Below are positions 1-6,234 of a stretch of 11,624 nucleotides of DNA, one piece after another (position 1 is the first letter of the stretch; every line of letters starts with the position of its first letter). The notes beneath the pieces were generated by a model, which worked only from the letters and a program-made list of their open reading frames with translations, had not been told where the DNA came from and did not search any database. Made by a program: the position numbers and the translations under genes. The stretch spans positions 1-11,624 of the forward strand of contig JAITMT010000150.1 of assembly GCA_031277235.1 (NCBI GenBank), in the 5' to 3' direction. This stretch comes from Tannerella sp. Its GTDB lineage: Bacteria > Bacteroidota > Bacteroidia > Bacteroidales > Tannerellaceae.

Positions 1-285
1 CAAAGCCTTCTCTCTCAGTTCCTTGGCTTTTGCTCTTTTTTCCGCACTCAATTCCCGGCTTTTCGTCCGCGCTTCCTGCCTGAAACCGGCAAACATTTCT
101 TTTTCGACTGCCTTTAAACTGTCCAATTGCAGGTCTGTCAAACTCAAATCCTGTTTCAGTCTTTCATACCTCCGTTCAGGATTAAATTTTCTCCTGTTAC
201 CTTCTCTCTTTTGATTGTCAACACTTTGCGCCATCATCGTAACAGCGCACAAACCCATAAAACCTATAAAAAAAATCTTTTTCAT
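1..285 (-). CDS. Small secreted charged protein, Spy/CpxP- or DUF4890-like (partial, 3' end off the window)
   Basis: The minus strand is open from an ATG at 285 to the left edge, giving the first 95 residues with no stop. The protein starts with a lysine pair and a hydrophobic stretch ending in Met-Ala-Gln (residues 1-19), a plausible signal peptide, so it is probably exported to the periplasm. The rest is strongly charged and looks helical, rich in Lys, Arg and Glu, with a middle segment (LSLTDLQLDSLKAVEKE) like the LTxxQ-type helix of Spy/CpxP-family periplasmic chaperones and of Bacteroidetes DUF4890 proteins. That family link is by resemblance only. It follows the SDR gene on the same strand after 80 bp; no convincing TAnnTTTG box is seen between them, so it may be read through from that gene. 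Confidence 0.6.
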   Translation of the reverse strand, partial: MKKIFFIGFMGLCAVTMMAQSVDNQKREGNRRKFNPERRYERLKQDLSLTDLQLDSLKAVEKEMFAGFRQEARTKSRELSAEKRAKAKELREKAL

Positions 286-365
286 CTTTAAACAATTTTT
301 TGTTAATACTTCTTTTAGATAAGAAGAAAATGAAAAAGTTTAATCTTATCCGGGAATTTGATTGT

Positions 366-1118
366 TTAAGACTTCCGGTAAGTGACTGTTGTTGAAGCCT
401 GTGCGGAAGGCATGATGCAAATATCGGCAATGGTAACGTGTGCAGGCGCATTGATGCAGTAAACAATGGCGTCGGCAATATCCTCAGCCACAAGCGGTTG
501 GAAACCTTCATAGACTTTTGCGGCGCGTGCGGAGTCGCCTTTGAAGCGGACGAGCGAAAATTCCGTTTCCGTAGCGCCGGGTTGCACGTTAGTAACTTTG
601 ACGCCAAACTCGGTGAGTTCCAGGCGCATTCCTTCGGAAATAGACTCGACAGCATGTTTGGAAGCGCAATAGACCGTTCCGCCGGCGTAAGTTTCCCTGC
701 CCGCAATGGAACTCAGATTGATGATATGTCCCGTGCGACGCGCCTTCATGATTTTGATAACCGGCTGAGAAACATAGAGTAAACCTTTCACGTTTCCGTC
801 CATCATCGCGTCCCAGTCCGAAATCAGCCCTTCGTCGAGTTTTTCCAGTCCGTGCGCATCGCCTGCACTGTTAATCAGGACGTCAATATTTTTCCATTCG
901 GCAGGCAACGAATCAATGGAATTTTGCACATCCTGCTGATTGCGAACGTCAAAACTCAATGTATAAACGGCTGTAAGCGTTGAAAGTTCCTGTTTCAGTT
1001 TTTCCAGAATTTCCTTTCTGCGACCACAGATTATCAGCCTGTTATTTTGTTTGGCAAGCAATTCGGCGCAGGCTTTTCCGATTCCCGCCGTCGCTCCTGT
1101 TATGAATATTGTTTTCAT
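366..1118 (-). CDS. Short-chain dehydrogenase/reductase, YdfG-type NADP-dependent 3-hydroxy acid/serine dehydrogenase
   Basis: A 250-residue classical SDR with a single Rossmann fold, expected to be cytosolic. Seen: the nucleotide-binding glycine motif TGATAGIG (residues 7-14), a basic CGRRK after beta-2 (31-35) that favours NADP(H), FDVRN (57-60) at the adenine-contact position, NSAG (83-86), N109, and the catalytic Ser137 and Tyr150-xxx-Lys154. The segment around the active site, SSIAGRETYAGGTVYCASKH (136-155), closely resembles E. coli YdfG, which oxidises L-serine and other 3-hydroxy acids or reduces the matching semialdehydes. The exact substrate cannot be read from sequence. An in-frame TTG lies two codons upstream (1124), but ATG at 1118 fits the family N-terminus. 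A TATCTTTG -7 box lies about 30 bp upstream. Confidence 0.88.
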   Translation of the reverse strand: MKTIFITGATAGIGKACAELLAKQNNRLIICGRRKEILEKLKQELSTLTAVYTLSFDVRNQQDVQNSIDSLPAEWKNIDVLINSAGDAHGLEKLDEGLISDWDAMMDGNVKGLLYVSQPVIKIMKARRTGHIINLSSIAGRETYAGGTVYCASKHAVESISEGMRLELTEFGVKVTNVQPGATETEFSLVRFKGDSARAAKVYEGFQPLVAEDIADAIVYCINAPAHVTIADICIMPSAQASTTVTYRKS

Positions 1119-1147
1119 AATCAATCTATTTTGTTAATATTGCGTTT

Positions 1148-1155
1148 CAAAGATA
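1148..1155 (-). promoter_or_regulatory. -7 promoter element of the SDR gene
   Basis: Read on the minus strand this is TATCTTTG, matching the Bacteroidetes sigma-ABfr -7 consensus TAnnTTTG. It lies 29 bp before the SDR ATG, giving a leader of roughly 24 nt. No good TTTG-type -33 element is visible at the usual distance, so only the -7 is supported. Confidence 0.5.
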
Positions 1156-1231
1156 CAACCTTTTTTTGAAACGGAAAAATATTTGAGGAAAAGTCTAAAA
1201 AAGTTAAAAATACGGGATTAGCGTTAAATAT

Positions 1232-1262
1232 TTTGTGCATTGTGATTAATTGATTACATTTG
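1232..1262 (+). promoter_or_regulatory. Promoter of the higBA operon (-33 TTTG, -7 TACATTTG)
   Basis: TTTG at 1232-1235 and TACATTTG at 1255-1262 are separated by 19 bp, a full match to the Bacteroidetes housekeeping promoter. Only 4 bp separate the -7 box from the toxin ATG at 1267, so transcription should begin at or next to the start codon and the message is probably leaderless. Confidence 0.65.
1241..1258. promoter_or_regulatory. Candidate HigA operator, imperfect palindrome
   Basis: TGTGATTAATTGATTACA pairs with its own reverse complement at 7 of 9 positions. It fills the -33/-7 spacer and covers the first bases of the -7 box. That is where a HigA-type HTH antitoxin, alone or with its toxin, would bind to repress its own promoter. 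The palindrome is seen; its role is inferred from how type II modules are autoregulated. Confidence 0.45.
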
Positions 1263-1266
1263 CGCC

Positions 1267-1644
1267 ATGAATGAAAACAAAATAATACGTGAATTGATTC
1301 ATACAGACGAATTTGACGACTATTTTCACTCGCTTGACGAGCGAACGAAAGATAAATTTTCCGACTGTATGGATATTCTTGCAACGGTATATGTACCCGG
1401 CACGAAATTTGTAAAGAGGATTGTTGAAGCAGAAGAGGGGATATACGAATTGCGTGTTTCAGTTGGATTTAACGAGTATAGGACAATTCTTTTTTCAATG
1501 AACCATGCAAATATAATACAGGCGAAGCACGTTATTCTATTAAACAGTTTTTTGAAAAAGAACAGTAAAGATTATAAAAAACAAATAAAAAAGGCTATTA
1601 ACATATTAAACGGATTAAATTATGGTACGGAAATTAGACCCTGA
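1267..1644 (+). CDS. higB: HigB/RelE-superfamily toxin (phage Gp49-like family)
   Basis: A 125-residue protein of the HigB-like 'phage-derived Gp49' branch of the RelE/ParE superfamily (PF05973); members are usually 95-125 residues. The diagnostic run is visible: KFVKR (47-51), GIYELR (58-63), the YR pair (71-72) of the central sheet, a strand leading to HVILLNSFLKKN (88-99), and a basic C-terminal helix (about 100-116). In this family the toxin is a ribosome-dependent mRNA interferase that stops translation; that activity is inferred. The toxin gene precedes and overlaps the antitoxin gene by 23 bp, the toxin-first order typical of higBA loci. The start ATG sits only 4 bp after the -7 promoter box. 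The gene is more AT-rich than the neighbouring metabolic genes. Confidence 0.85.
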   Translation: MNENKIIRELIHTDEFDDYFHSLDERTKDKFSDCMDILATVYVPGTKFVKRIVEAEEGIYELRVSVGFNEYRTILFSMNHANIIQAKHVILLNSFLKKNSKDYKKQIKKAINILNGLNYGTEIRP

Positions 1645-1936
1645 AAAAGTGGCTAAATTGCACAAAACAGAAGACCTGCTTGAGAAGCGATATGGAAAGT
1701 TGGGAACCGCTGAACGTGAGGCATTTCATGAGAAAGCACTGACGTATTATTATACTGAAATTTTGAAAGACCGCCGTAAAGAATTAAAAATGACGCAACA
1801 GCAACTTGCCGATAAGGTAGGAAAAGATCGAAGTTATATTGCCCATATCGAGCGTGGTCAAACAGATATGCAGTTGTCGAGTTTTGTCAGTATTTCCAAT
1901 GCCTTGGGGCTGGGATTTTCCTTGCAGGCGATATAG
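1622..1936 (+). CDS. higA: HigA-type antitoxin with XRE-family helix-turn-helix
   Basis: A 104-residue protein. Residues about 46-104 form an XRE/Cro-C1 helix-turn-helix: EILKDRRKELKMTQQQLADK, with MTQQQLADKVG (57-67) as the positioning turn and SYIAHIERGQ (71-80) as recognition helix and following turn. The charged N-terminal part (1-45) probably contacts the toxin. It should neutralise the HigB-like protein encoded just upstream and repress the shared promoter through the palindrome at 1241-1258. The genes overlap by 23 bp in different frames, which suggests translational coupling. The last residues (SLQAI) end right after the HTH domain, so this is a complete stand-alone antitoxin. Confidence 0.87.
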   Translation: MVRKLDPEKVAKLHKTEDLLEKRYGKLGTAEREAFHEKALTYYYTEILKDRRKELKMTQQQLADKVGKDRSYIAHIERGQTDMQLSSFVSISNALGLGFSLQAI

Positions 1937-2152
1937 CGATGACGTGCAATCTTTTGAAACGGCAAGTTTGTATAATTAAGTTATGCGGACTTGTTTATAG
2001 CATTGACTTTCAATGTTTTTTTACAGAGAAAAAGACTTTTTCCTAAAGAATTCCAAAGATTGATATCAAAAAACAGGTGTAATTTCAGGTATGAATTATA
2101 CACTGAAATAGGATAAATACTTTGTAGATTTTGTCAATTTTATTGGTTAAAA
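1937..2152. other. AT-rich convergent intergenic gap between higA and hicB
   Basis: No ORF of note. The only structure found is a 7-bp inverted repeat, ATTTCAG (2082-2088) and CTGAAAT (2103-2109), with a 14-nt loop. Read on the minus strand it is followed after several bases by a run of six T (plus-strand A run at 2068-2073), so it could act as a weak terminator for hicAB. The stem is short and the T run displaced; I hold this loosely. Confidence 0.3.
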
Positions 2153-2554
2153 CTATAATTTCACGGCAATCAGTTCTTTTCCAAGGGAGTGCATGGTACG
2201 CTCTATTTTGTCGATTTGAGCATCGGAAATGTACGCCTTACCCGTACTGTACTGACGCATCAGGGAGGCATTAATGCCCGCCCGACGGGCAAAACGGGTG
2301 ACATTTATCCAGTCGTAGAAGTCAAACATCGAAGCAATGTCGTATTTGTATTCAAACCGGATATCCTTCAATTCATCGGGTATTTTCCTGCCGGTTTCGG
2401 CGTATGACAGTATCATTTCCTGAACGGAATTTTCAAAATCGGCTTTTGCTTCGGCTACCGTGTTGCCTTCTCCAATAATGGTATGATTGATATCCGGCGT
2501 AAAAATACCGAAAGTACCGTCTTTTCCTTTTTCAATCAAAGCTGTTGTGATCAT
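2153..2554 (-). CDS. hicB: HicB-family antitoxin with C-terminal DNA-binding domain
   Basis: A 133-residue HicB-type antitoxin. Residues about 1-70 resemble the partial RNase H-fold HicB domain: a first strand (ITTALIEKGKDGTFGIFTPD), an acidic turn and a helix with NTVAEAKADFENSVQEMI (31-48), the 'G.T..EA......' pattern typical of HicB. Residues about 80-130 form a second, Xre-like helical domain (VTRFARRAGINASLMRQYST, 85-104) expected to bind the operator. It follows the HicA toxin gene by 17 bp on the same strand, in the usual toxin-first order. It would bind and inactivate HicA and repress the promoter at 2783-2814. Confidence 0.85.
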   Translation of the reverse strand: MITTALIEKGKDGTFGIFTPDINHTIIGEGNTVAEAKADFENSVQEMILSYAETGRKIPDELKDIRFEYKYDIASMFDFYDWINVTRFARRAGINASLMRQYSTGKAYISDAQIDKIERTMHSLGKELIAVKL

Positions 2555-2571
2555 AACTATATATTTTTTTA

Positions 2572-2754
2572 TTAAAATCCTATTTTCTTTTTCAGGTTGA
2601 AATACAATCCCTGTTTTACTTCTTTTGATTTATGCCTTTCGATTTGAATCTGAAAATCTTTGTTGGCATGTGCGTAAATATCATGTTTACTGCCGCGTCT
2701 TACAATGTACCAGCCCTTTTCAATCGCTATCCTTTTTATTTCAGACCATTTCAT
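2572..2754 (-). CDS. hicA: HicA-family mRNA interferase toxin
   Basis: A 60-residue protein, the normal size for HicA. It has the dsRBD-like HicA fold signature: KWSEIKRIAIEKGWYIVRRG (2-21), then GSKH with the likely catalytic His24 in the position of the conserved GSHH motif, a short strand, and RHKSKEVKQGLYFNLKKKIG (40-59), matching the 'RH...E...GTL..ILK..G' ending of the family. HicA toxins cut mRNA independently of translation; activity is inferred from conservation of His24. The usual Thr-Leu of 'GTL' is Leu-Tyr here, a mild deviation. First gene of a two-gene minus-strand operon with hicB. Confidence 0.85.
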   Translation of the reverse strand: MKWSEIKRIAIEKGWYIVRRGSKHDIYAHANKDFQIQIERHKSKEVKQGLYFNLKKKIGF

Positions 2755-2782
2755 CTTTTTGCTTGATTTTCAGATTATGCCG

Positions 2783-2814
2783 CAAAGGTATAACATATTT
2801 GCTATATAAACAAT
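2783..2814 (-). promoter_or_regulatory. Promoter of the hicAB operon (-33 ATTG, -7 TACCTTTG)
   Basis: On the minus strand ATTG (2814-2811) and TACCTTTG (2790-2783) are separated by 20 bp, a good Bacteroidetes promoter. The hicA ATG is at 2754, giving a leader of about 20 nt. Confidence 0.6.
2789..2806. promoter_or_regulatory. Candidate HicB operator, imperfect palindrome
   Basis: TATAACATATTTGCTATA matches its reverse complement at 7 of 9 pairs and lies in the -33/-7 spacer of the hicAB promoter. The position suits autoregulation by HicB. AT-rich palindromes arise easily by chance, so this is weaker than the higBA one. Confidence 0.35.
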
Positions 2815-2830
2815 TTTTTTTGAAAATTTT

Positions 2831-2950
2831 TTGCATGATGAAACAACCCAATATATTTACAGCGTCTATGCCAAGACAATTTTATTGGTATTTGTAGTGG
2901 CTATTTTTATTGCTGCAAATACAGCGATATACGCCGCACTTTTCCGGTGA
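2831..2950 (+). CDS. Doubtful small membrane peptide ORF, TTG start
   Basis: A 39-codon frame from TTG at 2831 to TGA at 2948-2950. Its residues about 16-37 are a continuous hydrophobic stretch (starting TILLVFVVAIF) that would span a membrane, followed by a single terminal Arg; the N-terminus is polar. No clear promoter or ATG start is seen, and the frame is short enough to arise by chance. It could instead be a decayed gene end. Listed only because the hydrophobic pattern is striking. Confidence 0.15.
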   Translation: MHDETTQYIYSVYAKTILLVFVVAIFIAANTAIYAALFR

Positions 2951-3027
2951 TTAGATGCACGTAAATCCGCTCTTCGACGAAAATTGGTTTTTGTAGAGGT
3001 GTATGTTACTGGATATGTAAAACATCT

Positions 3028-3044
3028 GATTTACAGGGTAAATC
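3028..3044 (-). terminator. Hairpin downstream of tRNA-Ser, possible terminator
   Basis: GATTTAC (3028-3034) and GTAAATC (3038-3044) form a perfect 7-bp stem with a 3-nt loop, 24 bp past the tRNA 3' end on its strand. The T-rich tail is only GTTTT a few bases on, so termination is plausible but not strong. Confidence 0.3.
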
Positions 3045-3067
3045 GCTGGTTATCACTGTTGTCTTTG

Positions 3068-3155
3068 CGGAGAGAAAGGGATTCGAACCCCCGAAGCACT
3101 TTTGGCGCTTACACACTTTCCAGGCGTGCCTCTTCAACCACTCGAGCATCTCTCC
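3068..3155 (-). tRNA. tRNA-Ser (anticodon GGA)
   Basis: Read on the minus strand from 3155: acceptor GGAGAGA pairs with TCTCTCC at the 3' end (plus 3069-3075), with discriminator G at 3068. The D arm follows (CTCGAGTGGTTGAAGAG). The anticodon stem CACGC/GTGTG, with one imperfect pair, encloses CTGGAAA, giving anticodon GGA (reads UCC and UCU). A long variable arm of class II type comes next, then the T arm GGGGGTTCGAATCCC. The long variable arm and the discriminator G are what seryl-tRNA synthetase recognises. CCA is not encoded (plus strand shows TTG before the discriminator), so it must be added after transcription. A TACCTTTG -7 box lies 15 bp upstream. Confidence 0.95.
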
Positions 3156-3169
3156 TTTGAATCGGGGCG

Positions 3170-3177
3170 CAAAGGTA
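3170..3177 (-). promoter_or_regulatory. -7 promoter element of tRNA-Ser
   Basis: TACCTTTG on the minus strand, 14 bp before the first tRNA base, a good match to TAnnTTTG. A TTG candidate for -33 exists but at about 23 bp, a little too far. Confidence 0.5.
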
Positions 3178-3194
3178 ACGCTTTTTTCTCAAAT

Positions 3195-3968
3195 TCAGTT
3201 CAATTTGAAAAGATTTTTTGCATTTCTGGTTGTTACAGTCGCTACTTCTTCTTCGGTAATCTGGTAACATTCAGCCACTTTTCGGATAACTTCCCGAATA
3301 TACGCCGGTTCGTTGCGTTTGCCCCGATGAGGGACGGGAGCCAGATACGGCGCATCGGTTTCCAGGACAATACGATTCAGCGGAATTTGCGGTAAAATAT
3401 CGGATAATCCGCTGTTTTTGAAAGTGATAACACCTCCTATACCTGCGTAAAAATTCGGAAGTTTGGCGATTTCATTCCATTCGTTCAATCCGCCGCCGAA
3501 ACAGTGAAAAATACCTTTAAATTGTTCATAACCAACTCGATAAATACTTTCCAACGCCTCATAAAACGAGTTTCGCGTATGAATCACAACCGGCAGTTGC
3601 AAATCCATACTCCAGCGAAGTTGTTCTTCAAAAGCAATAACTTGCTGATTTACAAATGTTTTATCCCAATACAAATCAATGCCGATTTCACCGACGGCAT
3701 AAAATTTTCGTTGTGCCAGCGTCTTTTCAATCACCTGTAATTCAGCAATATAATCCTCCTTTACACTTGTAGGATGCAGCCCCATCATTGGAAAGGCAAA
3801 ATCGGGAAATTCATCGCAGGTTTTCAATAAAGCCTCAATGCTTGAACTGTCCTCATTGGGCAGGAAAGTCGCTTCAACACCCACATTTTTAGCCGATTGC
3901 ACGATGTTTGCGCGGTCGGTATCAAATTCCTTAGCGTATATATGCGTATGTGTATCAATGATTTGCAT
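3195..3968 (-). CDS. tatD: TatD-family metal-dependent deoxyribonuclease
   Basis: A 257-residue TIM-barrel hydrolase of the TatD family, the normal length. All metal-ligand motifs are present in order: DTHTH (residues 5-9, ligands H7 and H9), GLHP (63-66), VGEIGIDLYW (92-101, ligand E94), VVIHTR (127-132, H130), IFHCFGG (153-159, H155) and VLETDAPYLAP (201-211, D205), then the RGKRNEP loop (215-221) typical of the family. Members are cytosolic Mg-dependent 3'-5' exonucleases on single-stranded DNA/RNA linked to DNA repair and turnover; that role is from the family. It starts 4 bp after the stop of the polyprenyl synthase gene on the same strand, so the two are surely co-transcribed, though no functional link is evident. 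Could equally be named YcfH/YjjV-like. Confidence 0.93.
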   Translation of the reverse strand: MQIIDTHTHIYAKEFDTDRANIVQSAKNVGVEATFLPNEDSSSIEALLKTCDEFPDFAFPMMGLHPTSVKEDYIAELQVIEKTLAQRKFYAVGEIGIDLYWDKTFVNQQVIAFEEQLRWSMDLQLPVVIHTRNSFYEALESIYRVGYEQFKGIFHCFGGGLNEWNEIAKLPNFYAGIGGVITFKNSGLSDILPQIPLNRIVLETDAPYLAPVPHRGKRNEPAYIREVIRKVAECYQITEEEVATVTTRNAKNLFKLN

Positions 3969-3972
3969 GTTG

Positions 3973-4950
3973 TCAAGTATTCCTGTTCATCAAAATTTCG
4001 CTGACGCGGTACAGTTCCGCAAGTCTTTCCGGCGCTATTTTTACCTTACCCAATTCATTGATCGCCTTTTCGTAGAAAAAATTGATTTTTTCCTGCGTTA
4101 AAATTTTGATATTTAATTGATTGTAAATATCCGTAAATGCCTTGATTTTTTCTTCGGGCTTGTAGGAATTGAGCGGATTTTCAAAATATTTCATTTGATT
4201 TTTTTGCGAATAATCCGCTGATTTATAGGCATTAATCAACAAAAAAGTTTTCTTGTTGCAAAGAATGTCGCCGCCGATGCTTTTGCCGAAAGATTTTTCA
4301 TCGCCATACACGTCGAGCAGGTCGTCCTGCAACTGAAACGCCAGTCCGATAAAATTTCCGAAGCGATACAGATGTTCCGCATCTTCATCGGAAGCGCCGC
4401 CGATAACAGCGCCGCTTTTCAGGCAGCAAGCGATGAGTACGGCGGTTTTCAGCCGAATCATTTCGACATATTCGTCTTCCGAAACATCGTCGCGTTTTTC
4501 AAATTCCATATCAAACTGCTGCCCGCAACAAATTTCGAGCGCCGTTTGCGAAAACAAATCCAGAATTTTTTTGAGATGCACCTCCGGCGTTTCACCAATC
4601 AACTGATAAGCAGTGATTAACATCGCATCGCCCGAAAGAATTGCCGTATTGTTGTTCCATTTTATATGTACGGTCGGTTTGTTGCGGCGCTTGTCCGCCT
4701 CGTCCATCAAATCGTCGTGCAGCAACGTGAAATTGTGGAACATTTCAAGTCCCAAAGCCGTTTTAACAGCGGGAGTTACGTCTTCTTTCCAGGCGTTGCA
4801 CGACATCAAAGTCAAAGCGGGACGAATCCGTTTTCCTCCGATTAAAAGCGTATATTCAATCGGTTCAAAAAGACTTCCCGGCTTCTCCGTAAAATAAATC
4901 TTACTTATTTCCGTTTCTATTTTCGAAAGTATCTGTTCAAATGATAACAT
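3973..4950 (-). CDS. Trans-polyprenyl diphosphate synthase (short-chain, probably FPP/GGPP synthase)
   Basis: A 325-residue all-helical isoprenyl synthase that condenses isopentenyl diphosphate onto allylic diphosphates in the cytosol. Seen: GGKRIRP (38-44, diphosphate binding), the first aspartate-rich motif LLHDDLMDEADKRR (76-89; D79, D80, D83) without the two-residue insertion found in bacterial IspA, and the second aspartate-rich motif FQLQDDLLDVYGD (205-217; D209, D210, D213). F74, five residues before the first aspartate, is the size-limiting position in archaeal-type GGPP synthases, which suggests a C15-C20 product rather than a long quinone side chain; this is inference. First gene of an operon with tatD. 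IspH, encoded nearby on the other strand, makes its C5 substrates. Confidence 0.92.
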   Translation of the reverse strand: MLSFEQILSKIETEISKIYFTEKPGSLFEPIEYTLLIGGKRIRPALTLMSCNAWKEDVTPAVKTALGLEMFHNFTLLHDDLMDEADKRRNKPTVHIKWNNNTAILSGDAMLITAYQLIGETPEVHLKKILDLFSQTALEICCGQQFDMEFEKRDDVSEDEYVEMIRLKTAVLIACCLKSGAVIGGASDEDAEHLYRFGNFIGLAFQLQDDLLDVYGDEKSFGKSIGGDILCNKKTFLLINAYKSADYSQKNQMKYFENPLNSYKPEEKIKAFTDIYNQLNIKILTQEKINFFYEKAINELGKVKIAPERLAELYRVSEILMNRNT

Positions 4951-4973
4951 GTTATTTTCTGCTTTTTGGATTA

Positions 4974-4981
4974 CAAAAGTA
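4974..4981 (-). promoter_or_regulatory. -7 promoter element of the polyprenyl synthase-tatD operon
   Basis: TACTTTTG on the minus strand, matching TAnnTTTG, 23 bp before the ATG at 4950. No clear -33 element. Confidence 0.45.
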
Positions 4982-5023
4982 ACCGTTATTTTTTTGAACA
5001 GGAAAAATTATTGATATTTTTAG

Positions 5024-5031
5024 TATTTTTG
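5024..5031 (+). promoter_or_regulatory. -7 promoter element of porQ
   Basis: TATTTTTG, matching TAnnTTTG, 19 bp before the porQ ATG. A TTG at the right -33 distance is not seen. The region is very T-rich, so chance matches are possible. Confidence 0.4.
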
Positions 5032-5050
5032 TATTCTAATTGGACTGTAA

Positions 5051-6046
5051 ATGAAGTTTTTAAAATTATTGATATATTTTTGCTTGCCGGCTTTCGTTTG
5101 GGCGCAGGACGGGAGCGACACGTATGGATTTTTACGCCTGCCTTCTTCCGCACATGTCAGTGCATTAGGAGGTTACAATGTTTCGCTGGTGGAACTCGAC
5201 CCTTCGACCGCTTTTCACAACCCCGCGCTGATGGGCGGCGAAATGGACGGTATGATCAGCGTTAACTATCTGAATTACATTGCAGACGTGAATGCGGGAA
5301 GCGCCATTTTCACCAAAGCCTACAAGGAACGCGGCACGATCGGTGTCGGCGCTACGTACATCAACTACGGTGAAACAAAGGAAGCGTCGCTCGAAAACGT
5401 AGTTCTCGGGACGTTCGGCGCACAGGATATGAGTATGCAAGTCATTTATGCTTACGATCTTACGGATAAATGGCGCGGCGGCTTGTCGCTGAAAGCGCTG
5501 TATTCCGTTTTGGTGGACTATTCGTCGTTCGGTCTCGCTGTGGATGCGGGTTTGAGTTATTTTGACACGGAAAAGGATTTGTCTTTCGGGGTGGCGCTCA
5601 AAAATGTCGGTGCACAATTAAAGGCATACAACACTGAACGTCAGAATGTTCCCTGGGATTTGCAAATGGGATTTACGAAACGTTTGGCACATGCGCCATT
5701 GAGGATTTCACTGACGGGAATATATCTAAATCGCTGGAAATTAGATTATTTGGACAGAACGGTTACCGAACTGAACGAATCGTTTCTCCAGACGGCTGTC
5801 AAGCATCTGGTATTGGGCGTGGATTTTGTTCCGTCCGATAATTTTTGGATAGGAATCGGTTATAATCCTAAGACTAAGGAAGATATGAAACTAACGACGC
5901 GCAGCGCTCTCGGAGGATTTTCGGCAGGCGCCGGTATCAAAGTTTCCCGTTTCAATATCGGCGTTTCATACGCGCAATATCACCCGTCGGCTTCGTCGCT
6001 GATGGTTGGCGTGACGATGAGACTGTTTAATAATGAGGCATTTTAG
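5051..6046 (+). CDS. porQ: Type IX secretion system outer-membrane protein PorQ
   Basis: A 331-residue exported protein with a signal peptide (residues 1-18, Lys-rich start, hydrophobic core, cleavage after VWA before QDG). The mature N-terminus carries the family signature YGFLRLPSSAHVSALGGYNV (25-44) and AFHNPALM (54-61). The rest alternates short amphipathic strands typical of an outer-membrane beta-barrel of the PorV/FadL-like fold, ending in a strand with terminal Phe (VTMRLFNNEAF). PorQ is an accessory barrel of the type IX secretion system, needed in Porphyromonas for export of cargo proteins with C-terminal domains. Its presence suggests the cell has that system, although no other por gene is in the window. 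The order porQ-cmk-ispH is, to my knowledge, common in Bacteroidales. The stop codon lies in a 7-bp repeat. Confidence 0.88.
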   Translation: MKFLKLLIYFCLPAFVWAQDGSDTYGFLRLPSSAHVSALGGYNVSLVELDPSTAFHNPALMGGEMDGMISVNYLNYIADVNAGSAIFTKAYKERGTIGVGATYINYGETKEASLENVVLGTFGAQDMSMQVIYAYDLTDKWRGGLSLKALYSVLVDYSSFGLAVDAGLSYFDTEKDLSFGVALKNVGAQLKAYNTERQNVPWDLQMGFTKRLAHAPLRISLTGIYLNRWKLDYLDRTVTELNESFLQTAVKHLVLGVDFVPSDNFWIGIGYNPKTKEDMKLTTRSALGGFSAGAGIKVSRFNIGVSYAQYHPSASSLMVGVTMRLFNNEAF

Positions 6047-6067
6047 AGTTTAGAGTGTAGAGTTTAG
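6044..6067 (+). repeat. Heptamer microsatellite TAGAGTK overlapping the porQ stop codon
   Basis: Three consecutive 7-bp units TAGAGTT, TAGAGTG, TAGAGTT followed by TAG. The first TAG of the array is the porQ stop codon. Confidence 0.6.
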
Positions 6068-6080
6068 TTATTAATGTATG

Positions 6081-6110
6081 AACGGGAGAACGGATAAACG
6101 GGAGAACGGA
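6081..6110. repeat. Direct repeat, two copies of AACGGGAGAACGGA
   Basis: Identical 14-bp copies at 6081-6094 and 6097-6110, separated by 2 bp, each itself built of ACGG-type sub-repeats. Function unknown. Confidence 0.65.
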
Positions 6111-6113
6111 GAG

Positions 6114-6182
6114 CCTCCCCTAACCCTTCCAAAGGAGGGTCTTCCTGTTCCCCTCCCTTGTGGGGAGGGGTTAGGGGAGAGG
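6114..6182. repeat. GC-rich intergenic inverted repeat (CCTCCCCTAACCC family)
   Basis: The left arm CCTCCCCTAACCCTTCC (6114-6130) is complementary at 15 of 17 positions to the right arm at 6164-6180. Inside are further complementary G- and C-tracts, AAGGAGGG (6132-6139) and CCCTCCCTT (6151-6159). No T-tract follows, so it is not a standard terminator, though the RNA would fold strongly between porQ and cmk. The left 25 bp recur with five changes, inverted, at 8667-8691, so this is a dispersed repeat. Confidence 0.65.
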
Positions 6183-6212
6183 TTGAGAGGGGCAGGGGAT
6201 GAGGTGTAATTT

Positions 6213-6234
6213 TCAAATTCTCAAATTTTCAAAT
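6213..6234. repeat. 8-bp TCAAATNY microsatellite, nearly three units
   Basis: TCAAATTC, TCAAATTT and a partial third unit just upstream of cmk. The same unit forms longer arrays at 8294-8349 and 8615-8646. Confidence 0.6.

Larger units (their letters stand above)
2755..3067. other. Intergenic region between hicA and tRNA-Ser
   Basis: Holds the hicAB promoter (2783-2814) and a doubtful 39-codon reading frame at 2831-2950 described in the findings. It also has a short perfect hairpin at 3028-3044. The remainder (about 2951-3027) has no ORF, repeat or RNA-like structure that I can support. Confidence 0.5.

Noticed and set aside
318..350. GATAAG/CTTATC inverted repeat between the SDR gene and the left-edge gene
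   Set aside because: Only 6 bp of stem with a 21-nt loop and no T-run; not enough for a terminator.
2625..2897. 90-codon plus-strand frame across hicA
   Set aside because: It is antisense to hicA for most of its length, with no family resemblance, and hicA is clearly the real gene.
3068..3091. tRNA-Ser 3' end as an integration (att) site for the toxin-antitoxin region
   Set aside because: I looked for a second copy of the tRNA 3' segment through 1-3060 and saw none, and there is no integrase.
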